A DNA stretch of 64,000 nucleotides, from the NCBI RefSeq assembly GCF_014529535.1, contig NW_023503376.1:682001-746000 (forward strand), read 5' to 3'. Each line of letters opens with the position of its first letter. The first letter of the stretch is position 1. The notes under the pieces were generated by a model, which saw nothing but the letters and a program-made list of their open reading frames with translations, had not been told where the DNA came from and did no database searches. The translations under genes and the position numbers were made by a program. Positions 10,501-20,287 of the stretch are shown here, in pieces. Source of the stretch: Bradysia coprophila. Lineage: Eukaryota > Arthropoda > Insecta > Diptera > Sciaridae.

Positions 10501-10797
10501 ATGAACCATCGAAACAAGGACACGAAACCATACGATCAACCACAACGAACACGTTATTTCTACAACCAATCGTATCTTCAAGATCGTAAAGATAGTTGCA
10601 ATCGCCAATACCAACAACCGAATCAACAATCCAACGATTCTCGTCAGGATTCCAGGTATTCCAGCTCAAGTTCCAGCTCAACCAATCAAGGGACGCAACA
10701 GGCATCCGCGCAAGCACCGTATATGTCTACGTACTGTACACTTTACAATCCTCGGACTGGCGATGTTATTAGATCTGAACGACGATTTCAACCGTAA
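10501..10797 (+). CDS. Small Q/N/S-rich protein, tandem paralogue 1
   Basis: 98 aa, single exon, start ATCATGAACC. The protein begins MNHRNKDTKPYDQPQRTRYF, continues through a low-complexity stretch rich in Gln, Asn, Tyr, Ser and Arg (including a seven-serine run), and ends in a conserved C-terminal block APYMSTYCTLYNPRTGDVIR then SERRFQP. Paralogue 2 is nearly identical; paralogue 3 is longer. An ATTAAA lies at 10838-10843. No signal peptide or known domain. The composition resembles prion-like or RNA-associated low-complexity proteins, but that is only composition; I cannot assign a function. Preservation of the frame in three copies argues for a real coding gene. Confidence 0.7.
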   Translation: MNHRNKDTKPYDQPQRTRYFYNQSYLQDRKDSCNRQYQQPNQQSNDSRQDSRYSSSSSSSTNQGTQQASAQAPYMSTYCTLYNPRTGDVIRSERRFQP

Positions 10798-10987
10798 AAA
10801 CTGCAGTGTTTCTTATGTTGATTTTAATTTTCCGTAAATTAAAAGTTTGATGACAAAATTGACGATTTTTTTTCAAACTCGAATCGAAAGTGTGAAAAAT
10901 TTAAGTTTGAGGGGAAATTCCCCTTTTTTGTTGAAAATGCGATTAAAGCAACAAGTGACATGGAAATGTTAAAAAAAAAACTTCATT

Positions 10988-11161
10988 CAACGCACTTCAA
11001 GCATGTGTGGTGTCAACACCCTTCAAGCAAAAGTGTTCACAGTCGACAGCTGCCAAATTTACTACTAAATTGTGTGTAGTAGTTTTTTACAGTTATACTT
11101 CAGACACACTGTCAAGTTTCAGTACTCCATTTAGAGTACCAATCATGCTTGAAGTGCGTTG
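10988..11161 (+). mobile_element. 174-bp MITE with 18-bp perfect inverted ends
   Basis: Starts CAACGCACTTCAAGCATG and ends with its exact reverse complement. The same element recurs at 15198-15371, 16789-17287 (with an insertion) and 28939-29529 (with an insertion). Partial copies of the end motif are scattered at 9779-9870, 14000-14070 and 15560-15640. No coding capacity. Confidence 0.7.
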
Positions 11162-12039
11162 ATTTCATATCAAATAGTACTCTATTTGACAGCTGTAGAC
11201 AATGATGACTTTTGCTTGAATTGCGTTGGTTCATTGGTTCAAATGAAGGCATTTTAAGTAAATATCGCGACACAAACTTCGATAGACTTGTGTAGACGTA
11301 GACGAAGAATATATGTAACATAAAACCGTAAACGTAGTTAATCTCAAATTGATAACAGTATTCCAGTTGCAAGTGTAGACTGTATCATGTGTTGTCGACA
11401 ACAACGACAAAAATATGCAATGAACTCTGATTTATGAGACTTCGAACAGCAAAATGAGCAAGATATTCATCGAAAAATATCGTTATATGGACATTATATC
11501 AGTAGGCGGCCACCTATTGTTCATTCATAAAATTTTTTAATCAATTTAAGAACAATATTTGTCCGACTACTGGTGCTCCCACCCTACGATAAACTATCAA
11601 GCTTCTCGTCTGTGAAAAGTGGTGCATGTATAACAGATTGAAAAGAAAAGTTTTGTCTCAAGGTTTGTATTTTTCGACAGTTCCCCGAGGGATCCAGACC
11701 GTACGCACAGAAGACATGAGAAAATCGTGAAGTAGCTCTGAAAGCTTGTCTTCTTTACTTTCGATATTTTCTCTTCTGACGATGCAGCGATAACTAAATT
11801 CACTAAGTTTATTCTCCTGCAAGTGTTGATAAATCATCAACTGCCGTCGTATCTTCCCTAGTGGATAATTAAACTTCCTGATAAATAGATCTCCTGAAGG
11901 GAATTTGAATTTGGCGCTGTTTTTTCTTCAGATATAATTGAGCAGAACCAAACTGAAATGAACATGCATTGGTGAACGTACTCCCACATACGTTCACTTT
12001 TTTATGTTTCTCAATAACATGTCTGATTGATAGTGAAAA

Positions 12040-12330
12040 GTGAAATTTTACAAAATCTTATCAGTGAAAAACACTGAAAAGAGTAAAAGTGACGCAAGTC
12101 CCTGTACATAAGTGCATTCTGCGCTTGTACGTAAAAATTGTAAAAGCAAACATTTAACCAAAGACATTCTATACAAAAAAAAATACAAAAAAATTTTGCG
12201 TCACAAAGTGGCTGATGATTCGGTTTTTTCCGCTTTTCCATTGTTTCAGGACGTGTTTTTCTCCTATTTTACCAATTTTCTTAACAGTACTTTCCTCAAC
12301 ATCTGCCACTTCTGAACTTCCAAACTTTTT
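12040..12330 (+). repeat. GTGACGCAAGTCC repeat family, copy 1
   Basis: Contains GTGACGCAAGTCCCTGT near the left and GCGTCACAAAGTGGCTGATG near the right, with an A-rich middle. The same arrangement appears at 28395-28650, 46880-47280 and, decayed, 55195-55490. It looks like a non-coding palindromic element. Short frames within it are incidental. Confidence 0.55.
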
Positions 12331-12552
12331 TTGGTAATTTTTTAAAATAAATTTGGGATACTTACGTTAGTTTAGCATTTAAAAAAAAGTCTACAAACAG
12401 TTGAAAAGTACTTTCTGTAAAACCACGGTTTGGTGAATTTTTTTATTGTTTATGAACATTATCTACACTCAACCCATGCTGAACCCATTTCATGAAAAAA
12501 AAGTTGAGGTTATCCTACCTTTTCTTTAAATTTGGTTCAGCCCCACCGTGAA

Positions 12553-12653
12553 AAATGTGTACACGTTTGAAACAGCTGATTTTGTAATTTGATTTGTATT
12601 GATATATAGATAAGATTGGATTAACAGCTGTTTCAAACTTATACACATTTTTG
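12553..12653. mobile_element. ~100-bp palindromic MITE
   Basis: Inverted arms: AAAAATGTGTACACGTTTG and AAACAGCTG on the left, CAGCTGTTTCAAACTTATAC and ACATTTTT on the right, with an AT-rich loop. No coding content. Confidence 0.55.
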
Positions 12654-12712
12654 ATTTAACGTTCCCTGTATGTTGAGTGTTTTACATTGCATTGATAACA
12701 TTGGAAAATAGT

Positions 12713-12856
12713 TACTAGCTTAGCTCGCTAGCAGGGGACAAAAGTTGAAAAGTCTCGATTTAGTGTTTTTATTGACATCGGCTTCGCCTCGGATCAACAA
12801 AATTCACACGAAAACTCTACTTTTCAACTTTTTATCCCTAGTCATGTAAATAACTA
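12713..12856 (+). mobile_element. Palindromic MITE with GGCTTCGCCTCGG core, copy 1
   Basis: Contains GAAAACTCTACTTTTCAAC followed by TTTTTATCCCTAGTCATGTA, and the core CGGCTTCGCCTCGGATCAAC. A related copy in the opposite orientation lies at 40843-40972. The core also appears at 3879-3899 in the insert within foldback copy 1. Confidence 0.5.
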
Positions 12857-13115
12857 TTTCAATCCATATATTGAGAGTTTTGGTCTATCAGCGAAAAATT
12901 GGCTTTACGAGATGTGACAAAATGTTGATCAGCCACATTTTATGCTGTAAACATGAAACGCTTCAACATTGTAGTGTTATTATCACTTAACATACCACAT
13001 GAGATCCACCAATTATACAATAGTATGCCGCATTTAAATATTGATTTTCTGTTTGTTTTCAGTAAAATTAGAGAATGTCAGATTTTCCGCCGCTAAGAAC
13101 AAAGACGATAACACT

Positions 13116-13342
13116 CAAGGGTGTAAACTTTGGGGAGGTCATGCAGATACAGATTCACGGGTTACACACCACACTTGATGATAACATGGCTGATTTCATA
13201 TAATAATTTACCTACTGTGATGATTGTCATCGCCGTGATGATATGGCGATTTTTTTTGTATGTAAAATCATCAGACGTGGTGTGTTTCCGCGTATCTTAT
13301 AATATGGCGGTCTGTGTGACCTCCCCAAAGTTTACAGCCTTG
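13116..13342. mobile_element. 227-bp hAT-type MITE, copy 1
   Basis: Ends CAAGGGTGTAAACTTTGG and CCAAAGTTTACAGCCTTG are inverted copies. Flanked by GATAACACT on both sides (13107-13115, 13343-13351), an 8-9 bp duplication. The second copy at 56763-56989 has exactly the same length. CAAGG ends with 8-bp duplications fit hAT-derived MITEs. Confidence 0.75.
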
Positions 13343-14710
13343 GATAACACTAACGCTAAATGTATGTCCTCCCTGTCACCTGAAAAAATAATTAAATTTT
13401 ACTCGATGGATTCTGATCAAATGCAATGCCAGTGTGTAGCGCATGATATCCAGGACTACAGCAAAGTAATTAGTTTTCGAAACGGACTTATATTTGCCGA
13501 GTAATAAGATTTTGGATAGAGGCATTTTGACACAAATATAAGTCTGATTTTAATGGTAGGACGTTGTTTGACCACTGTTTTGATCTGAGAGAAAATCTGA
13601 TTTTAAAACTAATTACTTTACTGGAGTCCGGAGATCATGCACTACACACCGGAATTTCGTTTGATTAAAGCCCATTGAGTGAAAATTTAATTATTTTGGT
13701 GCTCTCATAAATTTGCCTTTATCGTTGACATTTGCCATTTACGTACGGATTTAGCGTTAAAACATCTGACGTTCTCTATTAATTTATCTCTAAATAGCAC
13801 TAACTAAGCAACAAAGTCGGTTGCGGCCTGACTTTAGGTGGGAAATTCCAAGTGAATTTACGAAAAGTGTCTAAGAAAATAATGATCGTAGAATATGTAA
13901 GACATATTTTTATCACATCCACTTCCGTAATTGGCTTATTCCAACACTGAAAATTGGGTTATAAACGACCAGTTATAGTCGTACTTTTTTGGTAGTAGGC
14001 AACGGACTTCAAGCATGAGTGGTACTCTACGAAATAGTAGACTAATTTTGCTTGAAGTGCATTGAAGTAGGACACAGTTTGCAATTTTGTTGTGAGTATT
14101 TAAGGCGCAATTTTCGAATAAGCAATGATCATAAAGTATAACACACGCGTGAGGACTATTCACATCTCTTTCTATCACATTTGTATGTGACCATATCCAA
14201 CCATATCTTCAAAGACTATTTCATACAAATTTGGAAATTTGTATCGTTACGTTCGTTCCAACCCGCCTGTAAATGATTTCACTTACTATCCCATTATATC
14301 AATAAATTCAGCCACAATATTATCTAAATATACACAAATGGACAATGTACATTCACGAAATACAAAGTCGATTTCACCTTGATTTCTGATGCGACAACTC
14401 TTTTCCAAATCTGATTAATAGGCAATAAGAAATATTCTAAACAAAATCTCATCCAGATCCGCAGCTACGCTACAACGAATTTGTATCTATAATAGAGGCT
14501 ACAGCGTTAGCATTAATTTTAAATGTAAGATCGTTCTGACTACAGCCCTGACTTATCTGTTCATAGGTTGACTGTTAGTGGTCCTAAGATAAAAGGGAAT
14601 TTACATCGCTCCCACGAGCATTCTGTTCATAACTCCAGTTCGACTCAGTCTTTTTTCGATCATTCTTAAGAACTTTGCCGTCACAACTTCTGTGCGAATC
14701 AGTTTCCATC

Positions 14711-15007
14711 ATGAACCATCGAAACAAGGACACGAAACCATACGATCAACCACAACGAACACGTTACTTCTACAACCAATCGTATCTTCAAGATCGTAAA
14801 GATAGTTGCAATCGCCAATACCAACAACCGAATCAACAATCCAACGATTCTCGTCAGGATTCGAGGTATTCCAGCTCAAGTTCCAGCTCAACCAATCAAG
14901 GGACGCAACAGGCATCCGCACAAGCACCGTATATGTCTACGTACTGTACACTTTACAATCCTCGGACTGGCGATGTTATTAGATCTGAACGACGATTTCA
15001 ACCGTAA
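14711..15007 (+). CDS. Small Q/N/S-rich protein, tandem paralogue 2
   Basis: 98 aa, nearly identical to paralogue 1 at 10501-10797: same start context, serine run and C-terminal STYCTLYNPRTGDVIR block. The few nucleotide differences I see between them, such as TAT/TAC, GCG/GCA and TCC/TCG, leave the protein essentially unchanged. Upstream sequence including GATAAAAGGG and downstream ATTAAA are also duplicated. Function unknown. Confidence 0.7.
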   Translation: MNHRNKDTKPYDQPQRTRYFYNQSYLQDRKDSCNRQYQQPNQQSNDSRQDSRYSSSSSSSTNQGTQQASAQAPYMSTYCTLYNPRTGDVIRSERRFQP

Positions 15008-15197
15008 AAACTGCAGTGTTTCTTATGTTGATTTTAATTTTCCGTAAATTAAAAGTTTGATGACAAAATTGACGATTTTTTTTCAAACTCGAATCGAAAG
15101 TGTGAAAAATTTAAGTTTGAGGGGAAATTCCTTTTTCTTTGTTGAAAATACGATTAAAGCAACAAGTGACATGGAAATGTTAAAAAAAAACTTCATT

Positions 15198-15371
15198 CAA
15201 CGCACTTTAAGCATGTGTGGTGTCAACACCCTTCAAGCAAAAGTGTTCACAGTCGACAGCTGCCAAATATACTACTAAATTGTGTGTAGTAGTTTTTTAC
15301 AGTTATACTTCAGACATACTGTCAAGTTTCAGTACTCCATTTAGAGTAACAATCATGCTTGAAGTGCGTTG
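15198..15371 (+). mobile_element. 174-bp MITE, unit 2 copy
   Basis: Same element as 10988-11161, duplicated with its unit rather than independently inserted. The left end has one change (CACTTTAAGC). Confidence 0.65.
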
Positions 15372-16241
15372 ATTTCATATCAAATAGTACTCTATTTGAC
15401 AGCTGTAGAAAATGATAACTTTTGCTTGAATTGCTTGCCGCTATTAAGTAAAGCATTGCTCACATCCCTAGACCTGTTTACAAGGTCTGCTGAGAGAGAA
15501 CTAAAAAAGTGTGATTTCCGATAACTTTTGGCGCGTGATATTCAGTGTTTTCATGGTGAGGCGAGTGTATAAACCATGTCATACGAAATAGTGCTCCATT
15601 TGGCAGCTGTCGACAGGACTACTTTTGCTAGAAGTGCATTGAAGTAGGTCACAGTTTGCAGTTTTGTTGTGAGTATTTAAGGCACAATTTTCGAATAAGC
15701 AATAGTCATAACACGCGTGAGGACTATCTCTTTCTATCACATTTTCAACCATATCTTCGAAGACTTTTTATGCGAAAATTCTGGAAATTTGTATCGTTAC
15801 GTTCGATCCAACCCGCCTGTAAATGATTTCACTTACTATCCCATTATATCAATAAATTCAGCCACAATATTATCTAAATATACACAAATGGACAATGTAC
15901 ATTCACGAAATACAAAGTCCATTTCTTCTTGATTTCTGATGCGACAACTCTTTTCCAAATCTGATTTATAGGCAATAAGAAATTTTATAAACAAAACCTA
16001 ATCCAGATCCGCAGCTGAAAAGAATCTGTATATCTAATAGATCATCATTTTAAGTGTATGGTGATTCTGATTACAGCCCTGACTGATTTATTCACATGTT
16101 GACTGCTAGTGTTGCTAAGATAAAAGGAAATTTAAATCACTCCTACGAGCATTCTGGTCATAGCTCCAGTTCGACTCAGTCATTTTTCAATCATTCTTAA
16201 GAGGTTTGTCGTCACAACTTCTGTGCGAATTAGTTTTCACC

Positions 16242-16625
16242 ATGAACCATCGAAACAAGGACATGAAACCTTACGAACAACCAGCATTTATGGAGCAGCG
16301 TGATCGACGCTACCAACAACCTTATCGAGGACCATACCAAGGAGGACATAACCATCAATCCGAACCACAACGAACACGTTACTTCTACAACCAATCGAAT
16401 GACCAAGATCGTAACGATAATTCCTATCGACAATCATATCAACAACCGAATCAACAATCCAACGATTCTCGACCGGATTTGAGGTATTCCAGCTCTAGTT
16501 CCAGCTCAACCAGTCAAGGGACGCAACAGGCGTCCACGCAAGCACCGTATATGTCTACATACTGTACACTTTACAATCCCCGGACTGGTGATGTTATTAG
16601 ATCTGAACGACGATTTCAACCGTAA
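16242..16625 (+). CDS. Small Q/N/S-rich protein, tandem paralogue 3 (longer)
   Basis: 127 aa, start ACCATGAACC. Shares the N-terminus MNHRNKD and the C-terminal STYCTLYNPRTGDVIR then SERRFQP with the other two paralogues. It has about 29 extra residues near the N-terminus (AFMEQRDRRYQQPYRGPYQG) rich in Gln, Arg, Tyr and Gly. Either copies 1 and 2 lost this segment or copy 3 gained it; since it is in frame and resembles neighbouring composition, loss through repeat slippage is plausible. Function unknown. Confidence 0.7.
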   Translation: MNHRNKDMKPYEQPAFMEQRDRRYQQPYRGPYQGGHNHQSEPQRTRYFYNQSNDQDRNDNSYRQSYQQPNQQSNDSRPDLRYSSSSSSSTSQGTQQASTQAPYMSTYCTLYNPRTGDVIRSERRFQP

Positions 16626-16788
16626 AAACTGCAGTGTTTCTTATGTTGATTTTAATTTTCCGTAAATTAAAAGTTTGATGACAAAATTCACGATTTTTTG
16701 AACGTCGAACTGAAAGTGTGGAAAGTTTAAGTTTGAGGGGAAATTTCATTTAGTCGAAATGACATGGAAATGTTTAAATAAGTTCATT

Positions 16789-17287
16789 CAACGCACTTCA
16801 AGCATGTGTGGTGTCAACGCACTTCAAACAAAAGTGAAAAGTGCTCATAGTCGACGTCTCGTAGGCATGTTCACTGAAAAATATCATCAATCGATGATAA
16901 AATTTCCAAATAATCGATACTATATCAATTGAATGTTTTATCGATAATCGATAAATATCGACTGATAATCAACAAATATCCACTGAAAATCGAATTATCA
17001 GTCTATATTTGCCGATTATCAGTCGATATTTATCGATTTTCAGTCGATATTTACCGATTATCGATAAAACATTCGATTGATATTGATTTTCTGAAAATAT
17101 CGATAATCGATTCCAGGGAAATAATCGATATTTTATCAATCGAATGAATTATCGAACATGCCTAGACGTCTGCCAAATAAAGTAATATTTTATATAAAAT
17201 GGTTTTTTACAGTGTTTTACAGTTGTGTGATACACTGTCAAGTTTCAGTGCCCTATTGAGAGTACCACTCATGCTTGAAGTGCGTTG
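16789..17287 (+). mobile_element. 174-bp MITE, unit 3 copy, interrupted
   Basis: Begins CAACGCACTTCAAGCATG and ends CATGCTTGAAGTGCGTTG as in 10988-11161, but the middle is split by the AT-rich palindromic element at 16872-17161. Confidence 0.65.
16872..17161. mobile_element. AT-rich palindromic element built on ATCGATAA motifs
   Basis: Ends TAGGCATGTTC and GAACATGCCTA are inverted copies. The flanks carry GACGTCT on both sides, consistent with a short target duplication. The interior is a dense alternation of TATCGATAATCGATA, GATTATCAGTCGATATT and similar strings. It sits inside the unit 3 MITE; the unoccupied equivalent is near 11050 in unit 1. Confidence 0.65.
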
Positions 17288-17491
17288 ATTTCATACAAAA
17301 TAGTAATCTATTCGGCAGCTGTCGACTATGATTACGTTTGCTTGAAGTGTGTTGGTTCGTTGGTTAAAATGAATGCATTTTAAGTAAATAGTGCCAGTCA
17401 ACCTTCGATGGGATAGACATAGAACACCTGTAACACTAAACCGTAAACGTAGTTAATGTTTAATTGCTAACAGCATTCCAGCCACAAGTAT

Positions 17492-19562
17492 TAGGGTGGG
17501 TCGTATTTTCATTTTGTTTTTATTTTAAAAGGCCTGGCCCCAGGCTGTACTCAGAATTGACCAAGGAATCCGAAACAGCAAAAAAAATTTTTAAATTCAT
17601 TTTTCCCTTGCCTCTAGGCTGATTTTTGATTTTTGGGGTAGTTGCATGAAATTGCACACAAAAGTTGGCAATTTTTTGAAAAAGTCAAATGAACAAAAAT
17701 CGACGAATTTACGTTTCTTTGCTCAGAAAATTGTTATTTAGGGTGAATAGGTATAAAACTATCAATTTCACCAAATTAGAACCTTTTTTGTTCATTTGAC
17801 TTTTTCATTCTAACAAAAAATTGTCAACTTTGGGCTTCAAAAACAAAGCTCCTGTGAGTTTTTTCAACTTGTTATCAAAAAACTTCTCTGCAATGGATTC
17901 TCTATGAGATTACCTGTTCAGACATACCTCAAACGATGTCTTATGTCGTGATTTGTCGATTTTGTTTGCAAATAAAGTTGAAATTTTTGGTCGAAAAGTC
18001 TTAGTTGGAAACACTGACAGAGTTACCCTGCCCGAGTGAAGGCGAAGATAAACAACGCTTCTATGGTATTTCATAGCTGGACTCCTCAGCTATTCACTAC
18101 AGTTAGCAGCAATGTCTTCTGTTCCCAACTGCCCGAGATATCTGTCAACATTGTGTGCAATTTCATGCAACTACCCCAAAAATCAAAAATCAGCCTAGAG
18201 GCAAGGGAAAAATGAATTTAAAAAAAAACATAGCTAACGCCGACCCGTACGAAACACCTATTCGTATCAAAAGCCTTTAATGTGAAACTCTTCATTTCTC
18301 TTACTTCATTTTCTTCTCTGCTGAAAAACTATTCTTCCTTTTAAATCACTTACATTATCCACTCTTTGCCTTGTTATCATATACAATTAAATTGCCGGAG
18401 GCAGTATAGACAGCCCCGTACGAAGTCAAATTTCATAAATTCCTATTTAAACAGCTATATACCGCTATATTTACCTATATTTCACTGTAAATAAACATTT
18501 CACAGAGGAATATGCTATTATATAGCTCTATATGCCTGTATATAGCTCAATATAGCTGTATATAGGTATATATAGATGTCCATATATGGAATCCCTGAAA
18601 CCCCTCACACTTAACACATTATTTCCATGTTAACAGAAAGTCTCTAAGTATCATTTTTCCCACTTTATATCACTTTTAATAAAATCCAATATGGCCGCCG
18701 GCAGCCATTTTGTTAGGAGACCGGAAATAGTACCGACGCTTTACATTCGTTAATACCTTTCAAACAAAAAAAAATTCATGAAATTCGGTCAAAATTTACT
18801 CGAGATATTGACAAAATACTCCACGTTCACTGTACGGCCGAGTAGCCAGATAAGAGCTCACTCCAAGAGACCTAGCTCACGCTCCGGAGAACATAATTTC
18901 ATAAACTTTTTTTTCCCTGATTGGTACGGTCAATACCTATCTAATAAAGCTAAAACAGACGAAATATGTTCAAATGTGGCCGACCTACAAGCAAAAACTG
19001 CTTGCCGCCCTGTGCCTGTTTCACACCAAGGGGTCTAACTCACGAGTCGGTCATCCGATTTCCATAAACTTTTTTTTTGTCGATCGGTATTGTAAATACC
19101 TTTTATTTGACGTATCACTTACAAGTTTAACGTTTAAATGTCCGGAGATATCTTCGAAAAACCGTAAAGCACTTATTGGGCCACAGCTCGGGAGGGGTCG
19201 ATCCAAAATCACTCATCTTCGAACTTAGCCTGTCTTTTGACATTACCAAACGGGAAAAAAAAGAATTTTCAAAATCGGATGCGTTTTACTCAAGTTATGT
19301 TCTGTGCAGACAGACAGACGGACTGACGGACATTTTTTTTTTTGCGGATTTGGCATCTCTAGACAACCACAATAGGTTTCCCCTTACTCAGGGAGTCCAA
19401 TTCGACGTGTTACAAACGTATGCGTAAACCTATAAGACCCCAGTACTTCGTACGGGTCTAAAAATTTTGCTGTTTCGGATGCCTTTGCCTTAGTCAATTC
19501 TGAGTACAGCCTGGGGCCAGGCCTTTTAAAATAAAAACAAAATGAAAATACGACCCACCCTA
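17492..19562. mobile_element. hAT-type foldback element 1, hosting a 1.2-kb repeat
   Basis: Ends TAGGGTGGGTCGTATTTTCA and its reverse complement. Target duplication ACAAGTAT/ACAAGTGT (17484-17491, 19563-19570), 8 bp with one mismatch. The unoccupied site is near 11370 in unit 1. Inverted arms are about 150 bp and contain GGCCTGGCCCCAGGCTGTAC. A second inner palindrome lies at 17665-17840. The right arm is split at 18228-19464 by copy A of the 1.2-kb family, so that insertion is younger. No transposase frame. Confidence 0.85.
18228..19464 (+). repeat. 1.2-kb repeat family, copy A
   Basis: Begins ACATAGCTAACGCCGACCCG and ends GTACTTCGTACGGGTCTAAAA. Contains an AT microsatellite of TATAGCT units (18505-18590), a block with CAATATGGCCGCCGGCAGCC, and a short GACAGACGGAC tract near 19310. 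Other copies: 33772-35000 (inverted), 48891-50126, 61339-63789 (inverted, interrupted). Several moderate reading frames recur in all copies but none resembles a transposase. Confidence 0.8.
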
Positions 19563-20287
19563 ACAAGTGTAGACTGTATCATGTGTTGCCGACAACAACG
19601 ACAAAAACAAGCAATGAACTCTGATTTATGAGACCTAGATCAAGAAAATGAAGCAAAAGATATTCATCGAACAATTGAAAATACTAGAAGAAATCATGGC
19701 GGCCAGTTATATCAGTAGTCGGCCAGGAGAAGAACAATATTTATCCGACGTGCACCCACCCTATGATTACTATCGTGCTCTTTGTCTGTGAAAAGTGGTA
19801 CGTTAAAAAAGCTAAGTTTTGGCTCAAGGTTTGTATTTTTCGACAGGATCAGGGTTTGAGATGAACATTTTTACATATTTTCCATATTTGAAAATCAAGA
19901 CCGTACTCATTAAAGACAGGAAAAGAATGCGAGCTCTCTGAAATCTGCACTAACCTTTGTCTTCGTTAATCGTCCACAGCCTTCGTATCTTTGTTAGTGG
20001 ATAACTTAACTGATAAATAATTCTCAGTCACGGAATTTGAATTTCGCGCCGTTTTTTCATCGTACATTATTGAACAGAACCAAAACCTGAAAAGAAAATC
20101 CCTGCGGTGAACGTACGCCCACATACGTCACTCTGGGCGTTCACTTTTTGATGTTTCTCAATAACATGTCCGATTGAGAGTGAAAAGTGAAATTTTACAA
20201 AATCTTATTTTCCCGACCGAATTAGTGCTCTGTTATCCGAACGAACCGTCGTTATCAATGGTAATATTGTGAATCAGAATTTTCACA

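Larger units (their letters stand above)
8240..12052 (+). repeat. Triplicated segment, unit 1
   Basis: The sequence recurs at 12858-15430 (unit 2) and, more diverged and broken by insertions, at 15431-20205 (unit 3). Each unit carries one copy of a small Q/N/S-rich gene and one 174-bp MITE. Unit 1 additionally contains the 134-aa gene. The right edge (about 11370-12052) matches 19571-20205, so units 1 and 3 share a longer 3' end than unit 2. Tandem unequal exchange is the simplest explanation. Confidence 0.8.
12858..15430 (+). repeat. Triplicated segment, unit 2
   Basis: Colinear with unit 1 (8240-11200) apart from indels. It retains the unoccupied insertion site of foldback copy 2 at its left edge and carries an extra 227-bp MITE at 13116-13342. 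It includes paralogue 2 of the small Q/N/S-rich gene and its promoter. Identity to unit 1 across the gene is very high (a few substitutions), so this duplication is recent. Confidence 0.8.
15431..20205 (+). repeat. Triplicated segment, unit 3 (diverged, broken by insertions)
   Basis: Matches unit 1 from about 9770 onward: the GAGGACTAT region, paralogue 3, the 174-bp MITE, and the 11370-12052 tail, which reappears at 19571-20205. It is split by a palindromic element at 16872-17161 and by the hAT-type element at 17492-19562. More substitutions than between units 1 and 2 make it the oldest split. Confidence 0.7.

Noticed and set aside
13130-13504. 124-aa frame at 13.1 kb
   Set aside because: Its first two thirds lie inside the 227-bp MITE. 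The remaining part (from about 13360) has no recognisable feature.
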